Shown: positions 34,940 through 44,587, counted from the stretch's first letter. The stretch: 52,216 nucleotides of DNA from an uncultured Pirellulaceae bacterium (GCA_938010615.1 CALLUY010000128.1:1-52216); one strand, 5' to 3'. Made by a program: numbers and translations. Notes: generated from the sequence alone by a model not told the origin.

Positions 34940-36349
34940 TTACGATCTCAACGTAAAATGGGTCTTCGCACTGGTGTTTGGATACCAATCGCGAACGTTT
35001 GGCCATTTCACGTTGGCGGCACCGTCGGGATAGTTGGGCACCGGAATATCCTCGGCAAGAATATAGAAGTCGTTGTCAAGTTCCGCTGTTGGCATCGAAT
35101 AAATCGAAATCCAATACTGCTTGATCGGATCCATGGTGAAATCAATGTCCGCTGAATAGCTGAAGATCTTTCGCGGCCCATCAATGTTTGACCATGTCAA
35201 AGTCGTATCGACTCGATTGACATTGTTGCCGACGTTGAACGTCGCTAATGGATTGCCAACCGGTGCCTGATACTCGCCGATGGTCGGATCGTCGACAAAA
35301 CCGCCTTCGTAGATGTCGATCACAATTCTGTCGCCGGTTAGCGGCGCGTTTGAGTTTTCGTAAGAACCAAGCCAGTCGATGGAACTGATTCGCGTCGTTC
35401 TTTGAAATTCAACAAAGTCCGCGACGAAAAAAGAGTCGTCAGGTTTTGAAAACGCTGCAAAGCCATAGTCAACTTTGTTTGCGTTCTTGTGTACGATGCC
35501 GCCATCAAATTCAAAGCCTCGCAGCGAGACTCGATTCGCGACGTTGCTACCAACTTCAACTCGAGCGATATCCGTGTCGCCCTGCCCTGCAATCACGACC
35601 GCGCCGCCAATGTCGCCAGTGATGATCTCACCCGAGACTTCGTCGTCACCGTTGCCGGTGTAAATCTCGAGGCTGCCGATGCCAACGTTGGGGTTTCGTA
35701 TCTCGACCGTGTCATTCCCGTCTTCGGTCAAAGCAATTTGCCTCGCACCCAAGTGTTGATTGCCACTTAACGTGAGGTCGTCGTTGCCAATTCCGGTTGC
35801 CAAAATGGAGCCGCCCAATGACTCTGAATTTTCAAGCGTCAGACTGTCGTCTCCGTCGAGCGTCAATGCGAACAGTGAGTCAGTGACTTTGGTGTCGGAT
35901 ATCGTAACGCGATCGTCGCCTGTAAACGTTTGCACAATCGCGGACGTAAAATCGGTGGACTCAACGTTGACGACATCGTTTCCGGTGCCACCGTAGATGA
36001 TCGAAAGTTGGTTCAGTCGGATTCCGTTCACTTCAACGGAGTCATTGCCAGGCCCCATGTGAACGCGAAGGCCGCCGTTGAAAGTGCTGCCGATTCGATT
36101 GTTGCTGCCGACGATCGTGCTGTTATCGACCGTGACCGAACCGCCACGGTTGTTGATGGTCGTTCCGTTGAGTCCTTGGACTCTGATCTTTCCGTCGTTG
36201 GCAAAGATGCGAATCTGGTTGTCTTGCTGATCGCCGCGAACGTAAATGTGTTCGCCCTGCACGTTCGCATTGACGTTACCCGCCAGAAGTCTTTTCGGCT
36301 CGAGTGTTCCGTAGCTGAGCGATTGTTGATTTTTGCGATTTCGTTTCAT
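34940..36349 (-). CDS. LEPR-type surface protein with hemolysin-like Gly/Asp repeats
   Basis: A 469-residue exported protein. The N-terminus MKRNRKNQQSLSYG leads into LEPKRLLAG, the planctomycete LEPR-xLL signal, with no classical signal peptide. Residues about 25-280 form a repetitive beta-strand region with calcium-binding-like turns (GPGNDSVEV, GGTGNDVVNV, TGDDRVTI, DGDDSLTL, DGNDTVEI, GNGDDEVSG), suggesting a beta-helix or RTX-like roll. The C-terminal about 170 residues look like a separate beta-sandwich (SYENSNAPLTGDRIVIDIYE, YWISIYSMPTAE). No catalytic residues were recognised. It is probably a cell-surface or matrix protein; it shares the signal type with the M4 protease. Confidence 0.8.
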   Translation of the reverse strand: MKRNRKNQQSLSYGTLEPKRLLAGNVNANVQGEHIYVRGDQQDNQIRIFANDGKIRVQGLNGTTINNRGGSVTVDNSTIVGSNNRIGSTFNGGLRVHMGPGNDSVEVNGIRLNQLSIIYGGTGNDVVNVESTDFTSAIVQTFTGDDRVTISDTKVTDSLFALTLDGDDSLTLENSESLGGSILATGIGNDDLTLSGNQHLGARQIALTEDGNDTVEIRNPNVGIGSLEIYTGNGDDEVSGEIITGDIGGAVVIAGQGDTDIARVEVGSNVANRVSLRGFEFDGGIVHKNANKVDYGFAAFSKPDDSFFVADFVEFQRTTRISSIDWLGSYENSNAPLTGDRIVIDIYEGGFVDDPTIGEYQAPVGNPLATFNVGNNVNRVDTTLTWSNIDGPRKIFSYSADIDFTMDPIKQYWISIYSMPTAELDNDFYILAEDIPVPNYPDGAANVKWPNVRDWYPNTSAKTHFTLRS

Positions 36350-36531
36350 GGCTTTTCTCTCTGTCCGAATTGTGCACGGATTGAAAACGTGCAGCTACAA
36401 GAATTCTAAGAGGAAAGCTCTGAGTTTGGGTGAAGTTTCAAATTCACGCCTCAAAAAAAACGGGATCTTGTCCCGAGAGTGTCCAGTAGCCAACGCATAT
36501 CGACGGGTTTTGGTTCAGCAGAAAGGCCGAA

Positions 36532-37212
36532 TCAAACGCGTTGAAGCAACATCAATCCGTCGCGTTTGAGCAATCCCAGATCGGCGACTTTCACATGCCA
36601 GCCAACATCGGTTGCCATCTGCGCCATCGATTCGGTATCGTTTCGTGGCCACCAAATCTCGTCATCGGGTTGGTTTTGGAAATCAGTTGGAACCCCACCT
36701 TTTTCCCAGCCGTATGCTTCCAGCTTTTTCCAGTCAGCAAACTGATGGCAAGCGTATCCGCCTCGTTTTACTTTCGTCAACGAGTGAGCAAGGATCTCGC
36801 GGATGTGAGTTTGGTTGTTGTGGCACAAGACGCCCATCGACCAAAAGAATCCTTTCGAGTCGTCATCGATGCAAGAGAACGTGTTGTCGAAAACTTGATT
36901 GCATTGCATGCGGCCATCGTAAATTTCTGGCTTGAGCCACTCGGTCACGTCCTGATAGTCGACGGTTGTGAGCGAACCTTTTGGGATCAGCTCCATGATT
37001 GATCGACTCCACGAGCCTTTGCCAGGGCCAAGTTCCAGAACGTTTGAATGGTCTTTGACAAAAGGACGAATGGCTTGATTGAAGACTTGACGGTACGACC
37101 CGCCAATCCGTTTCTCTTCACTGCGTCGAACGCGATTTGGCAGGAATGACGTTACGTTGCCTGAGTCATAGCCGTAGCTGAATTCCTTTTTCAACCAATT
37201 GATTGTAGGCAT
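36532..37212 (-). CDS. Class I SAM-dependent methyltransferase
   Basis: A 226-residue methyltransferase. Motif I is VLELGPGKGSWSR (about 58-70), the acidic loop after beta-2 is LTTVDYQDV, and motif IV/V regions are FFWSMGVLCHN and LTKVKRGGYACHQFAD. The acceptor is unknown; given the neighbours (KdsD, MsbA and glycan genes) methylation of a surface sugar is plausible. It lies 43 bp downstream of kdsD on the same strand and may be the last gene of that unit. Confidence 0.82.
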   Translation of the reverse strand: MPTINWLKKEFSYGYDSGNVTSFLPNRVRRSEEKRIGGSYRQVFNQAIRPFVKDHSNVLELGPGKGSWSRSIMELIPKGSLTTVDYQDVTEWLKPEIYDGRMQCNQVFDNTFSCIDDDSKGFFWSMGVLCHNNQTHIREILAHSLTKVKRGGYACHQFADWKKLEAYGWEKGGVPTDFQNQPDDEIWWPRNDTESMAQMATDVGWHVKVADLGLLKRDGLMLLQRV

Positions 37213-37255
37213 ATTGAGTTCCTTGTTTGATGCAACGGAAAGTCCGTCACGAAGA

Positions 37256-38254
37256 TTACAAATTGACGACGTCGGTGATGTCGATCAATCCGATTGGGTT
37301 TCCTTGCAGATCGACCACCGGCAATTCGCTGATGTTTCTGCACGCAAGTGTTTCGATAGCGACTTCGGTTCGCGTACCTTTCTGAATGGTTAGTGGTCCG
37401 GTCGTCATGACTTCGGCGATGGATTGGTCGAACTGAGAATCCTGTTGTCGTTCGAGCAGTCGTGCCAAGTCACTGTCGGTGAACAGTCCAGCCAGCTTTC
37501 CATTTTTGGCAACGACCATCACGGCTCCGCTACGTCGTGATTCACTTTGGTTGCGAATGTAGATTGAGCGTACCGTTTCGTTTTCAATTGCAATGCGACA
37601 TTGCTGGATCGGTCGCATGATTTCTTCGACGAGCGCCAGACGTTTCCCCAACGATCCCCCAGGATGGAATTTGGCAAAATCATGAGGTCGAAATTTTCTC
37701 TCGTTGGAGAGCGTCAGCGCGATCGCGTCGCCCAGCACCAGCATCAATGTCGTGCTGGTTGAAGGAGCCAATCCAAGATGTCCGGATTCGGATGTCTTTC
37801 CGTAGTTTAGGACAAGGTCCGAGTGTTGGCTCAATGTGGATTCGCGTTTGGCGGTGATCGCAATCAAAGGCACACCGATCGATTTGATCGAAGGCAACAA
37901 TGTGACGATTTCTGAAGTCTCACCGCTGTTCGAAAACGCCAATACCAAGTCTTCAGGGCCGATCCGGCCCAGATCGCCGTGGATGGCTTCGGCGGGATGC
38001 AAGAAGTGGCTGCGAGTTCCAGTTGAAGCCAGCGACGCGCTGATTTTTTGTCCGATCCATCCGGCTTTACCCATGCCCGTCACGATCACGCTGCCGCGAC
38101 AGCCAAGCATTAGCTCAATCGCCAAATCGAATTCAGCCGGAACGTTCTTCGCGAGTTCGGTCACTGATTCCGCCTGTTGCCGAATCACTTGCGAAGCATG
38201 TTTGACTCGTTCAAACGAGATTGTGTTGTCACGACGTTGTGCGGCACTGGCCAT
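37256..38254 (-). CDS. kdsD: Arabinose-5-phosphate isomerase, KpsF/KdsD/GutQ family
   Basis: A 332-residue enzyme converting ribulose-5-phosphate to arabinose-5-phosphate, first step of Kdo synthesis for LPS core. The SIS domain has VIVTGMGKAGWIGQKISASL, LHPAEAIHGDLG and SNSGETSE, followed by the family motif HPGGSLGKRL, then two CBS domains (about 210-330). GKAGW replaces the more usual GKSGH/GKSGI. The start overlaps the stop of msbA by one base (TAATG at 38252-38256), so the two are translationally coupled. This supports a lipid A/Kdo envelope in this planctomycete. Confidence 0.93.
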   Translation of the reverse strand: MASAAQRRDNTISFERVKHASQVIRQQAESVTELAKNVPAEFDLAIELMLGCRGSVIVTGMGKAGWIGQKISASLASTGTRSHFLHPAEAIHGDLGRIGPEDLVLAFSNSGETSEIVTLLPSIKSIGVPLIAITAKRESTLSQHSDLVLNYGKTSESGHLGLAPSTSTTLMLVLGDAIALTLSNERKFRPHDFAKFHPGGSLGKRLALVEEIMRPIQQCRIAIENETVRSIYIRNQSESRRSGAVMVVAKNGKLAGLFTDSDLARLLERQQDSQFDQSIAEVMTTGPLTIQKGTRTEVAIETLACRNISELPVVDLQGNPIGLIDITDVVNL

Positions 38255-40248
38255 TAGGCAACCTCATCAAGACCAAAGTTTCGCATCCGCTGATAGGCTG
38301 GGCAACGGGCAAGGAGTTCATTGTGCGTTCCGCAATCAATTACTTTACCGCCGTCCATCATCAAGATGCGATCGACCAGATCCAGCGTCGACAATCGATG
38401 CGTGATCATCACCGTGGTGCGCCCTTTGATGAACTCGGCGAGTGTTTCGTGAATCAGTTGTTCACTTTCGGGATCGATTTGGCTGGTCGCCTCGTCGAGA
38501 ATCAAAATTTCTGGGTCTTTAAGAATCGCGCGAGCCAACGAAAGTCGCTGACGCTGTCCACCGGATAGCTTTCCGCCATGTTCGCCGATTTGCGAATCGT
38601 AACTTTCGTCTAACGCTTCGATGAAGTCGTGAGCGTGTGCTTGGATAGCTGCTGCTCGAATCTGGTCAGTGGTGGCCGATTCATTTCCGTAAGCAATGTT
38701 CTCTGCGATGGTGTCGTTGAACAGCATGGTCATTTGCGTCACGTAACCGATTCTTTGCCGCAGCTCACGAACGTCGTAGTCGCGAATGTCATGGCCGCCG
38801 ATTTCGATGCCGCCTCCGCCGACGTCAAAGAAACGCGGAATTAGATTGATCAACGTACTTTTGCCGCAACCGTTGGGGCCAATGATCGCCAACGACGTTC
38901 CTGCGGGAATCGAGACGTCGACTCCTTTGAGAATTTCGTTGCCTTCTTCGTAACTAAATCGCACATCTTTGATGGCGACATCAAGTTCGCCACGAGCGAT
39001 AGTTTTCGGATTCGCGGGTGACGCCACGGACGGCTTTTGGTCGATCAGCGGAAACACGCGGTCGGCAGCAACGACGCCGCCTTGAATCGTGTTGTAAATG
39101 TCAGCCATCTTTCGCAGCGGATCTGCCACGCCGATCAGGAAAGCGAAAAACGTAATCAACGTTCCAAAATCCATCACGGTAGAACTCATGCGAATCCGGC
39201 CCAGAAAGCAGGTCTCGTTGATGACAAGATAGCCGCCGACGAGCACGCTGAGCGAGATCATTCCGACGCCCAGCAGTTCACTGTTGATTCGAGACAATGA
39301 ATTGTACCAAGCCATCTTGATGCCTTTTTTATAGACATCGTCGGCAATGTTTTTGAATCGCTGCCGTTCATTGGGCTCATTGGTGAACGCTTTGACGACG
39401 CGTAAATAAGTCAGCGCCTGATAGAGTCGGTTGAGTAGGTTCGCTGATTCTTCGACGGCTTTTTTGTTGGCGCGTTTCGTTAGCTTGGCCAACATCACCA
39501 TCAAATACCCAGCGACTGGGCAGATCAACATTGAAAGCAAAAGCAATCGCCAGTTGAGCACGGCGGCTCCGGTCAGGCAGACGATCATCTTCAGCGGTTC
39601 ACGGACTGACTTTCCGAAAAGGATCGAGATCGCTTGTCCGATCGCGCCTGTTTCGCCTCGGATTCGGCTAACCAAATCGCCGGTTCCGCGGACACCCAAT
39701 TCTGATACTTCCATGTCCAAGACGTTGCGGAACGCATCGTTCTGCATGTCCAGAACAGTTCGTTGTCCGACACGCGCGACCAGAACCATATTTCCCATCA
39801 GAAACAGACCGCGAACAAATGTGGCAAAAAACATCGCGCCCATCAGCCAGCCAAGTGTTGCGAAGGCGGAGGTCGGTGCCCACTTTTTGATTCCCGGAGC
39901 GATCCAGTCCGTCCACGATTTGCGATACTCTTCGGATTCGAGTTCCGAAGTCGCGATGTCGATTTTCGCTTCCAAGTTCGCGAGATCGCCATCTTTTTCG
40001 TTCGCGATATTGGATTCAAGTTCCGCGATGTGAAGCTTGTGTTCTTCGATTCGTAATTGAGATTCTTCTGTACGTTCGTCGACCCAGTTGTGCAGAGTTT
40101 TCTTCTGCATCACCAGTTCAATGAATGGATAGACGGAGCCCATGTTGGCGCCCCAGAGTACGGCTACGAGCAAGCTGCAGACAAACGATCCAATCATGGA
40201 CCATTTGTATTTCAGCGTCATTTTTAGCGCACGTCGAAGATTCTTCAT
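38254..40248 (-). CDS. msbA: MsbA-like ABC exporter (fused TM and ATPase domains)
   Basis: A 664-residue half-transporter with six TM helices then a nucleotide-binding domain: Walker A GPNGCGKST, Q-loop YVTQMTMLF, signature LSGGQRQRLSLARA, Walker B ILILDEATSQID and H-loop MITHRLS. It probably flips lipid A-core or another lipid-linked envelope precursor. An unusual, strongly charged segment of about 80 residues (about 55-135; ESQLRIEEHKLHIAELESNI) between TM1 and TM2 is predicted to form a periplasmic coiled-coil hairpin, absent from standard MsbA. The ATG at 40248 is chosen; a TTG at 40314 would add 22 residues. Confidence 0.9.
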   Translation of the reverse strand: MKNLRRALKMTLKYKWSMIGSFVCSLLVAVLWGANMGSVYPFIELVMQKKTLHNWVDERTEESQLRIEEHKLHIAELESNIANEKDGDLANLEAKIDIATSELESEEYRKSWTDWIAPGIKKWAPTSAFATLGWLMGAMFFATFVRGLFLMGNMVLVARVGQRTVLDMQNDAFRNVLDMEVSELGVRGTGDLVSRIRGETGAIGQAISILFGKSVREPLKMIVCLTGAAVLNWRLLLLSMLICPVAGYLMVMLAKLTKRANKKAVEESANLLNRLYQALTYLRVVKAFTNEPNERQRFKNIADDVYKKGIKMAWYNSLSRINSELLGVGMISLSVLVGGYLVINETCFLGRIRMSSTVMDFGTLITFFAFLIGVADPLRKMADIYNTIQGGVVAADRVFPLIDQKPSVASPANPKTIARGELDVAIKDVRFSYEEGNEILKGVDVSIPAGTSLAIIGPNGCGKSTLINLIPRFFDVGGGGIEIGGHDIRDYDVRELRQRIGYVTQMTMLFNDTIAENIAYGNESATTDQIRAAAIQAHAHDFIEALDESYDSQIGEHGGKLSGGQRQRLSLARAILKDPEILILDEATSQIDPESEQLIHETLAEFIKGRTTVMITHRLSTLDLVDRILMMDGGKVIDCGTHNELLARCPAYQRMRNFGLDEVA

Positions 40249-40341
40249 GTCGTTTCGCGTCTGCTTCCATGCGTTTGCGATTAGTGGGTCGAGGCCGTAT
40301 TTTACGAGGGCCAATGGGTTGCGACCAACCCCAATGTTTTC

Positions 40342-40397
40342 AAAGTAGCTCGTCTCTCCGAGACGATTTTCTACGTCTCGGAGAGACGTACTACTTT
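40342..40397. repeat. Palindrome overlapping a methyltransferase stop codon (CTCCGAG family)
   Basis: AAAGTAG at the left and CTACTTT at the right enclose CGTCTCTCCGAGACG and CGTCTCGGAGAGACG, themselves inverted copies. The right arm includes the TAA stop (40396-40398) of the minus-strand methyltransferase, so the element forms the mRNA 3' end of that gene. Its core matches 785-994. Confidence 0.8.
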
Positions 40398-41286
40398 AGG
40401 CGGCTTTCATCATGCTCGCAGCCGAATTTTTCTTGCACTCGACAAACAGTGAATCCGGCTTTCGAATGTTGCCGTCTTCGGAGTCGAGTTCAAATGATTC
40501 GTAGTCAGCAATGCTGCTATCAGTTGCCGATTGGACTTTGAAGTCCGTGAATCCGCGAGCGATGCAGAGCTCTTTGAGAGAATAGCGATCGTACATCCAG
40601 CGATGGATCTCGCCCTGATTTCGAAACAGTCCTTCGTCGAAAGAGCGAAGTGCATCTTTGCCCATCAATTTTCGAATGACCCAGCGTGTGAATCCTTGTT
40701 TGGCCGTTGTCAGGCGAGCACTGGTCTTTTCGCGGATTGTCAACTCGCGAGCCTTGTCGATGAATCCGCCTTGGCCCATGTCCTGGCAGCGAGAAAACTC
40801 GTCGCCTACGCGAGAGCGAACGAACCCAGAATTTTTGATTTCGTCGCCGGCCATGTAGCGGCCCATTGCGCCACCTGAGTCACTACGAACCAGTTGGTCC
40901 AGCAGTTCCAACTTCATCCAGTTGTAGTTGATTGCCGCACCTTCATCGCCAGCCCACGCTTCACGGTGGTAGTTCAAATACAGCGTCGCAATTTGTTCCA
41001 AATTGGGAACGACAATTCGCAAGACACCGCCGGGCCGCAGAACTCGATAGCACTCGTCAAGCAACTTTTCACCGTCGCTTGGCTCGAGATGCTCGAGCAC
41101 GTGCGAATGGTAAACTCCATCAAAATGATTGTCCGCGAACGGAAGACCTTTGGTGATGTCGTGTTGGTCAACCATCGGATCAGATGATTCGAGGTCGATA
41201 TTTGTCCAATCGTGATGGTACCTTCGGCCACAGCCGACATTAAGCAGCTTGGGAGCAGCGTTCGAATTGTTGAATGAAGGATTCAA
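40396..41286 (-). CDS. Class I SAM-dependent methyltransferase
   Basis: A 296-residue protein. Motif I is KLLNVGCGRRYHHDWTNIDL (about 13-32), then DITKGLPFADNHFDGVYHSH (motif II/III), VLEHLEPSDGEKLLDECYRV and LRPGGVLRIVVP (motif IV-VI), the classic Methyltransf_11 pattern. The start is taken as a TTG at 41286 because the next ATG would delete motif I. It is 13 bp downstream of the TylF-like gene. The likely target is a surface sugar or lipid-linked glycan, inferred from neighbours only. Confidence 0.83.
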   Translation of the reverse strand: MNPSFNNSNAAPKLLNVGCGRRYHHDWTNIDLESSDPMVDQHDITKGLPFADNHFDGVYHSHVLEHLEPSDGEKLLDECYRVLRPGGVLRIVVPNLEQIATLYLNYHREAWAGDEGAAINYNWMKLELLDQLVRSDSGGAMGRYMAGDEIKNSGFVRSRVGDEFSRCQDMGQGGFIDKARELTIREKTSARLTTAKQGFTRWVIRKLMGKDALRSFDEGLFRNQGEIHRWMYDRYSLKELCIARGFTDFKVQSATDSSIADYESFELDSEDGNIRKPDSLFVECKKNSAASMMKAA

Positions 41287-41299
41287 TTTCGTGTCAGTA

Positions 41300-42067
41300 C
41301 TAAGCCGTTTTGATGCCGAGCCGACCTGTGTAGTCGACTCGATGGAGGAACATTTTTACGTTGTGTTTTGCAAAGTATTCGTCGACTGCTTTGCGACAGC
41401 CTTGCCAATGGCCGTAGTCATCGATGATCAGAACTCCGCCGGGAGCAAGCTTGGGAAACAGGATTTCCAACTCGCAACGTGTCGACTCGTACCAATCGGT
41501 GTCCAAGCGAAGGATCGCAATCTGGTCGGGTGATTCGGTCGGTAAAGTGTCTTCGACTTTTCCTTTGACGAAACGCAATCGTCTTTCCGAGTAGCCAGTT
41601 TCGAGCAAAGTTTGTTTGACGGATTCCAGTCCACAGCGACACCAAATGCTGTCGCGAGATTCTGATTTTTCAATGTCTGCGTCAGCCAACATGCGATTCG
41701 CCGATTGCCCATGCAAGTCGACATCGTTTGCGGTTGGCTCTGACATGCCATCGTACGTGTCGTACATCCAAAGCGTTCGCTGGTCCGCCGGAAATGATTT
41801 CAGTGTTCGAGCAACGGCTGCCATGCTGCCGCCTTTCCAGACGCCACACTCAACAATGTCTCCTGCGATTTCGTTTTGAGAAACGTATTCCACCGCATCA
41901 CAAAGCGCCAGAATTCGCTCTGGTGACGTCATCGTGTAGGGTGTGACGGCTTCAATGATGTTGCGTTGGTTCTCCGTCGAATCGGGAAAACGTATCGCTA
42001 GCTGTTCGCACATCTGTGGCGCAGGCGATTTTTTCGGCTTTCGGAATGGCTTTGCCAGAAGTTTCAT
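41300..42067 (-). CDS. TylF/MycF-like O-methyltransferase
   Basis: A 255-residue protein of the macrocin O-methyltransferase family. The SAM site is GDIVECGVWKGGSMAAVART (about 70-89), the metal-binding acidic region is ILRLDTDWYESTRCELEIL, and APGGVLIIDDYGHWQGCRKA is the typical C-terminal core. Family members methylate sugar hydroxyls in an Mg-dependent manner. Here it probably methylates a deoxysugar or glycan residue. It is first of a two-gene minus unit, divergent from the glycosyltransferase at 42219 over a 151-bp gap that should hold both promoters. Confidence 0.87.
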   Translation of the reverse strand: MKLLAKPFRKPKKSPAPQMCEQLAIRFPDSTENQRNIIEAVTPYTMTSPERILALCDAVEYVSQNEIAGDIVECGVWKGGSMAAVARTLKSFPADQRTLWMYDTYDGMSEPTANDVDLHGQSANRMLADADIEKSESRDSIWCRCGLESVKQTLLETGYSERRLRFVKGKVEDTLPTESPDQIAILRLDTDWYESTRCELEILFPKLAPGGVLIIDDYGHWQGCRKAVDEYFAKHNVKMFLHRVDYTGRLGIKTA

Positions 42068-42218
42068 GGTTCAGTCAATAAATTTTGCAGCAATTGAGAG
42101 ATTGTTAGCAAAACGGCTCAAGTGCGTAAACGTCAATGCTCCGGTGTCCGACTGCCGATAGTGATAAGGCAAGTCTTGGCTTGACCGGCTTTCACCGATC
42201 CCGTATCCCCAGTGCGTT

Positions 42219-43172
42219 ATGTCAGAATCATTCGATACTCCTATCCTGTTTTGCATTTTCAATCGCCCCGAGCTCACGGCGCAGGTGTTTGATGCCATTC
42301 GACGGCGCAAGCCGAAGACTCTATTGATCGCAGGCGACGGTCCCCGAACGAGCCATCCAGAAGATGCTGCCAAAGTCGAAGCAGCTCGCGAAATCGTGAG
42401 TCAAATCGACTGGCCATGCGAAGTTCAAACTCGATTCCTCTCTGAGAATCTTGGCTGCAAGCACGCGATGTCGTCCGCGATTAGTTGGGCGTTTGAGCAA
42501 ACGGAACAGCTGATCATTCTGGAAGACGATTGTTTGCCGGACCAGTCGTTCTTTGGGTATTGCGAATCGTTGCTGGATCGCTATCGCGACAATTCGGACG
42601 TGATGATGATCAGCGGAAACAATTTTCAGAAGTCACGGCGTAGCGACGCGAGCTACTATTTTTCGCGATGGACTCATATTTGGGGATGGGCGACGTGGAA
42701 GTCCGCTTGGCAGCACTTCGACGTCGACGTTTCGACTTGGCCTGAGCTAAAGAAGACGGCGCAGTTGCGATCGATCTTCAAGAGTCCTGTTGAATACGCT
42801 CATTGGTCGCGAACGCTTGACGCTCAGCACGCTGGAGCCATTGATACGTGGGATTTTCCTTGGGCTTACGCCGTTTGGTCGAACGACGGCATCAGCATTC
42901 TGCCAGAGAAAAACTTGGTCACGAATATCGGATTCGGCGGCGACGCGACACACACGACCGACGCGGAATCGAAGTTGGCCGGAATTCCTGCTTGTGATTT
43001 GGGAATGCTCTTGCACCCAATCGACATAAAAATCAACAATGAAGCAGATCGGTACACTTGGCAATCCATCTTCCTTCCAAGTGTTTCGGGATCGAAAATT
43101 CCGGCTCCTGTTTGGCTAAGGAAGCTCAATCCATTTCGCGCTAGGAAGAAGAAACCAACCGAAGCTGCCTGA
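42219..43172 (+). CDS. GT2-like glycosyltransferase (GT-A fold)
   Basis: A 317-residue glycosyltransferase-like protein. It opens with TPILFCIFNRPELTAQVFDA (nucleotide-binding strand), then FLSENLGCKHAM and the metal-binding acidic motif LIILEDDCLPDQSFF (about 105-119). GWATWKSAWQHFD near 157-169 is a feature of the 'hemolytic' or sugar-transferring GT2 subgroup. There is no TM segment; a basic C-terminal tail (FRARKKKP) could touch the membrane. The next gene begins 3 bp after its stop, so the two are coupled and work on the same glycan. Confidence 0.83.
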   Translation: MSESFDTPILFCIFNRPELTAQVFDAIRRRKPKTLLIAGDGPRTSHPEDAAKVEAAREIVSQIDWPCEVQTRFLSENLGCKHAMSSAISWAFEQTEQLIILEDDCLPDQSFFGYCESLLDRYRDNSDVMMISGNNFQKSRRSDASYYFSRWTHIWGWATWKSAWQHFDVDVSTWPELKKTAQLRSIFKSPVEYAHWSRTLDAQHAGAIDTWDFPWAYAVWSNDGISILPEKNLVTNIGFGGDATHTTDAESKLAGIPACDLGMLLHPIDIKINNEADRYTWQSIFLPSVSGSKIPAPVWLRKLNPFRARKKKPTEAA

Positions 43173-43174
43173 TC

Positions 43175-44587
43175 ATGAAGATCGCCATCGTCTCGCCGTA
43201 CGCAACCGTCGCACCTCACTTCGAGGCAGAACTGGAGATCGCTCAACAGCATCTCGACGCGGGCGATGAAGTTCTACTTATGAGCTGCGAAGGGCAGCTC
43301 TCAAATTGTGATTTCAATGTCGATCGTGAAGAATCGCGATGCGTTGACTGCCGCGGTCGGCGTGAGCATGGCCATGATTTGCTGAGCCCTCGTTGCAAGG
43401 TTTACTCGCTTGAGACCACACAGGAGATTGTGGTTCCGCAATTCGCTTCGTTGCAGGAGTTGATCGACTGGAAAGTCGACTCGTTCGACGTTGGCTATGC
43501 GGCGCTTAGTTCTCTTGTTTCGGTTTGCCGCGACCCAGAACCAGACCTTGTCAAACACGCGAATCTACTGCAGAAGTTTATCGAGTCAGCGCTGGCGACT
43601 TGGCAGCAAACGCTGAAATTTATTGAGCGAAATCGTCCCGATCGAGTCTACGTTTACAACGGAAGATTCGCCGCGATGAGGGCTGTCTTTCGCGCGTGTC
43701 AGCAATTGGGAGTGGAGTGTTTCTTGCACGAACGCGGCTGCGATTTGAACCACTACGACTATTCTGAAAACCATTTGCTTCATGATATCGCGGCCGTTGA
43801 CGCGGTGATTCGCAAACGCTGGGATGACGCCGATCCAGAGAATCGCGAAGCGGACGGAGCGTCCTGGTTTGAGGATCGAGTCGCTCGCGTCGAACGAAAC
43901 TGGCATTCGTTCACGAAAGAACAACAGGCTGGCTTGTTGCCTGAAGGCTTCGATTCGTCGAAGCGAAACGTGTCGATCTTTTGTTCGTCTGACGATGAGT
44001 TTGTGGCGATCGGTGACGCTTGGCGCAATACGCTCTATCCGAATCAGGTCGAAGCGATCGCTGCGATTGCTGAATCGATGCTGACAGCTGATCCAGAAAC
44101 ACAGCTTTATTTGAGAGTTCATCCGAATCTCAAAGCGGTGAACAACGAACGGAAACGCCAGATGATGGCATTGGACTTTCCGAATCTGACCATCATTTCG
44201 GCTGACGCGACAACCGATACTTACGCGTTGATGAACGCCAGTGACCTAACGGTTACTTTCGGATCAAGCGTGGGCATGGAAGCTGTTTTTTGGGGCAAGC
44301 CATCGGTGTTGCTCGGACCGTGTCTGTATCAGGATCTTGGAGGTCCTGTTCGATCGCATTCACACGAGGAAACTGTTTCGCTTCTTTGCGGTGATGTTGA
44401 AGTCGCTCAGGATAAAACGGGCGCGTTAATGTACGGGCACTGGTTTCAGACTCGTGGCTATCGATATGAGTACTTCGAAGCGGCGTCGCTGTTTGAAGGG
44501 AAGTTCAAAGGCGAAGTCGTTCATGATCGTAAAGCGGCTCAACTGGCCGGAAAAAAGAAGAGCGGGCTATTTTCTCGATTCAGGTAA
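43175..44587 (+). CDS. Capsule-type GT-B glycan biosynthesis protein with N-terminal Cys motif
   Basis: A 470-residue protein. The N-terminal domain (IAIVSPYATVAPHFEAELEI) looks like a GT-B Rossmann half and carries a Cys set: SCEGQLSNCDFN at about 38-49, then RCVDCRG. The C-terminal half resembles the capsule polysaccharide/KpsS-type glycosyltransferase region: LYLRVHPNLKAVNNERKRQM, then SDLTVTFGSSVGMEAVFWGK and PSVLLGPCLYQDLGG. The donor and acceptor are unknown. The four Cys may bind metal; this is unusual for a GT-B enzyme but consistent in spacing (C-x6-C and C-x2-C). It is the second gene of a two-gene unit with the GT2-like gene. Confidence 0.78.
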   Translation: MKIAIVSPYATVAPHFEAELEIAQQHLDAGDEVLLMSCEGQLSNCDFNVDREESRCVDCRGRREHGHDLLSPRCKVYSLETTQEIVVPQFASLQELIDWKVDSFDVGYAALSSLVSVCRDPEPDLVKHANLLQKFIESALATWQQTLKFIERNRPDRVYVYNGRFAAMRAVFRACQQLGVECFLHERGCDLNHYDYSENHLLHDIAAVDAVIRKRWDDADPENREADGASWFEDRVARVERNWHSFTKEQQAGLLPEGFDSSKRNVSIFCSSDDEFVAIGDAWRNTLYPNQVEAIAAIAESMLTADPETQLYLRVHPNLKAVNNERKRQMMALDFPNLTIISADATTDTYALMNASDLTVTFGSSVGMEAVFWGKPSVLLGPCLYQDLGGPVRSHSHEETVSLLCGDVEVAQDKTGALMYGHWFQTRGYRYEYFEAASLFEGKFKGEVVHDRKAAQLAGKKKSGLFSRFR

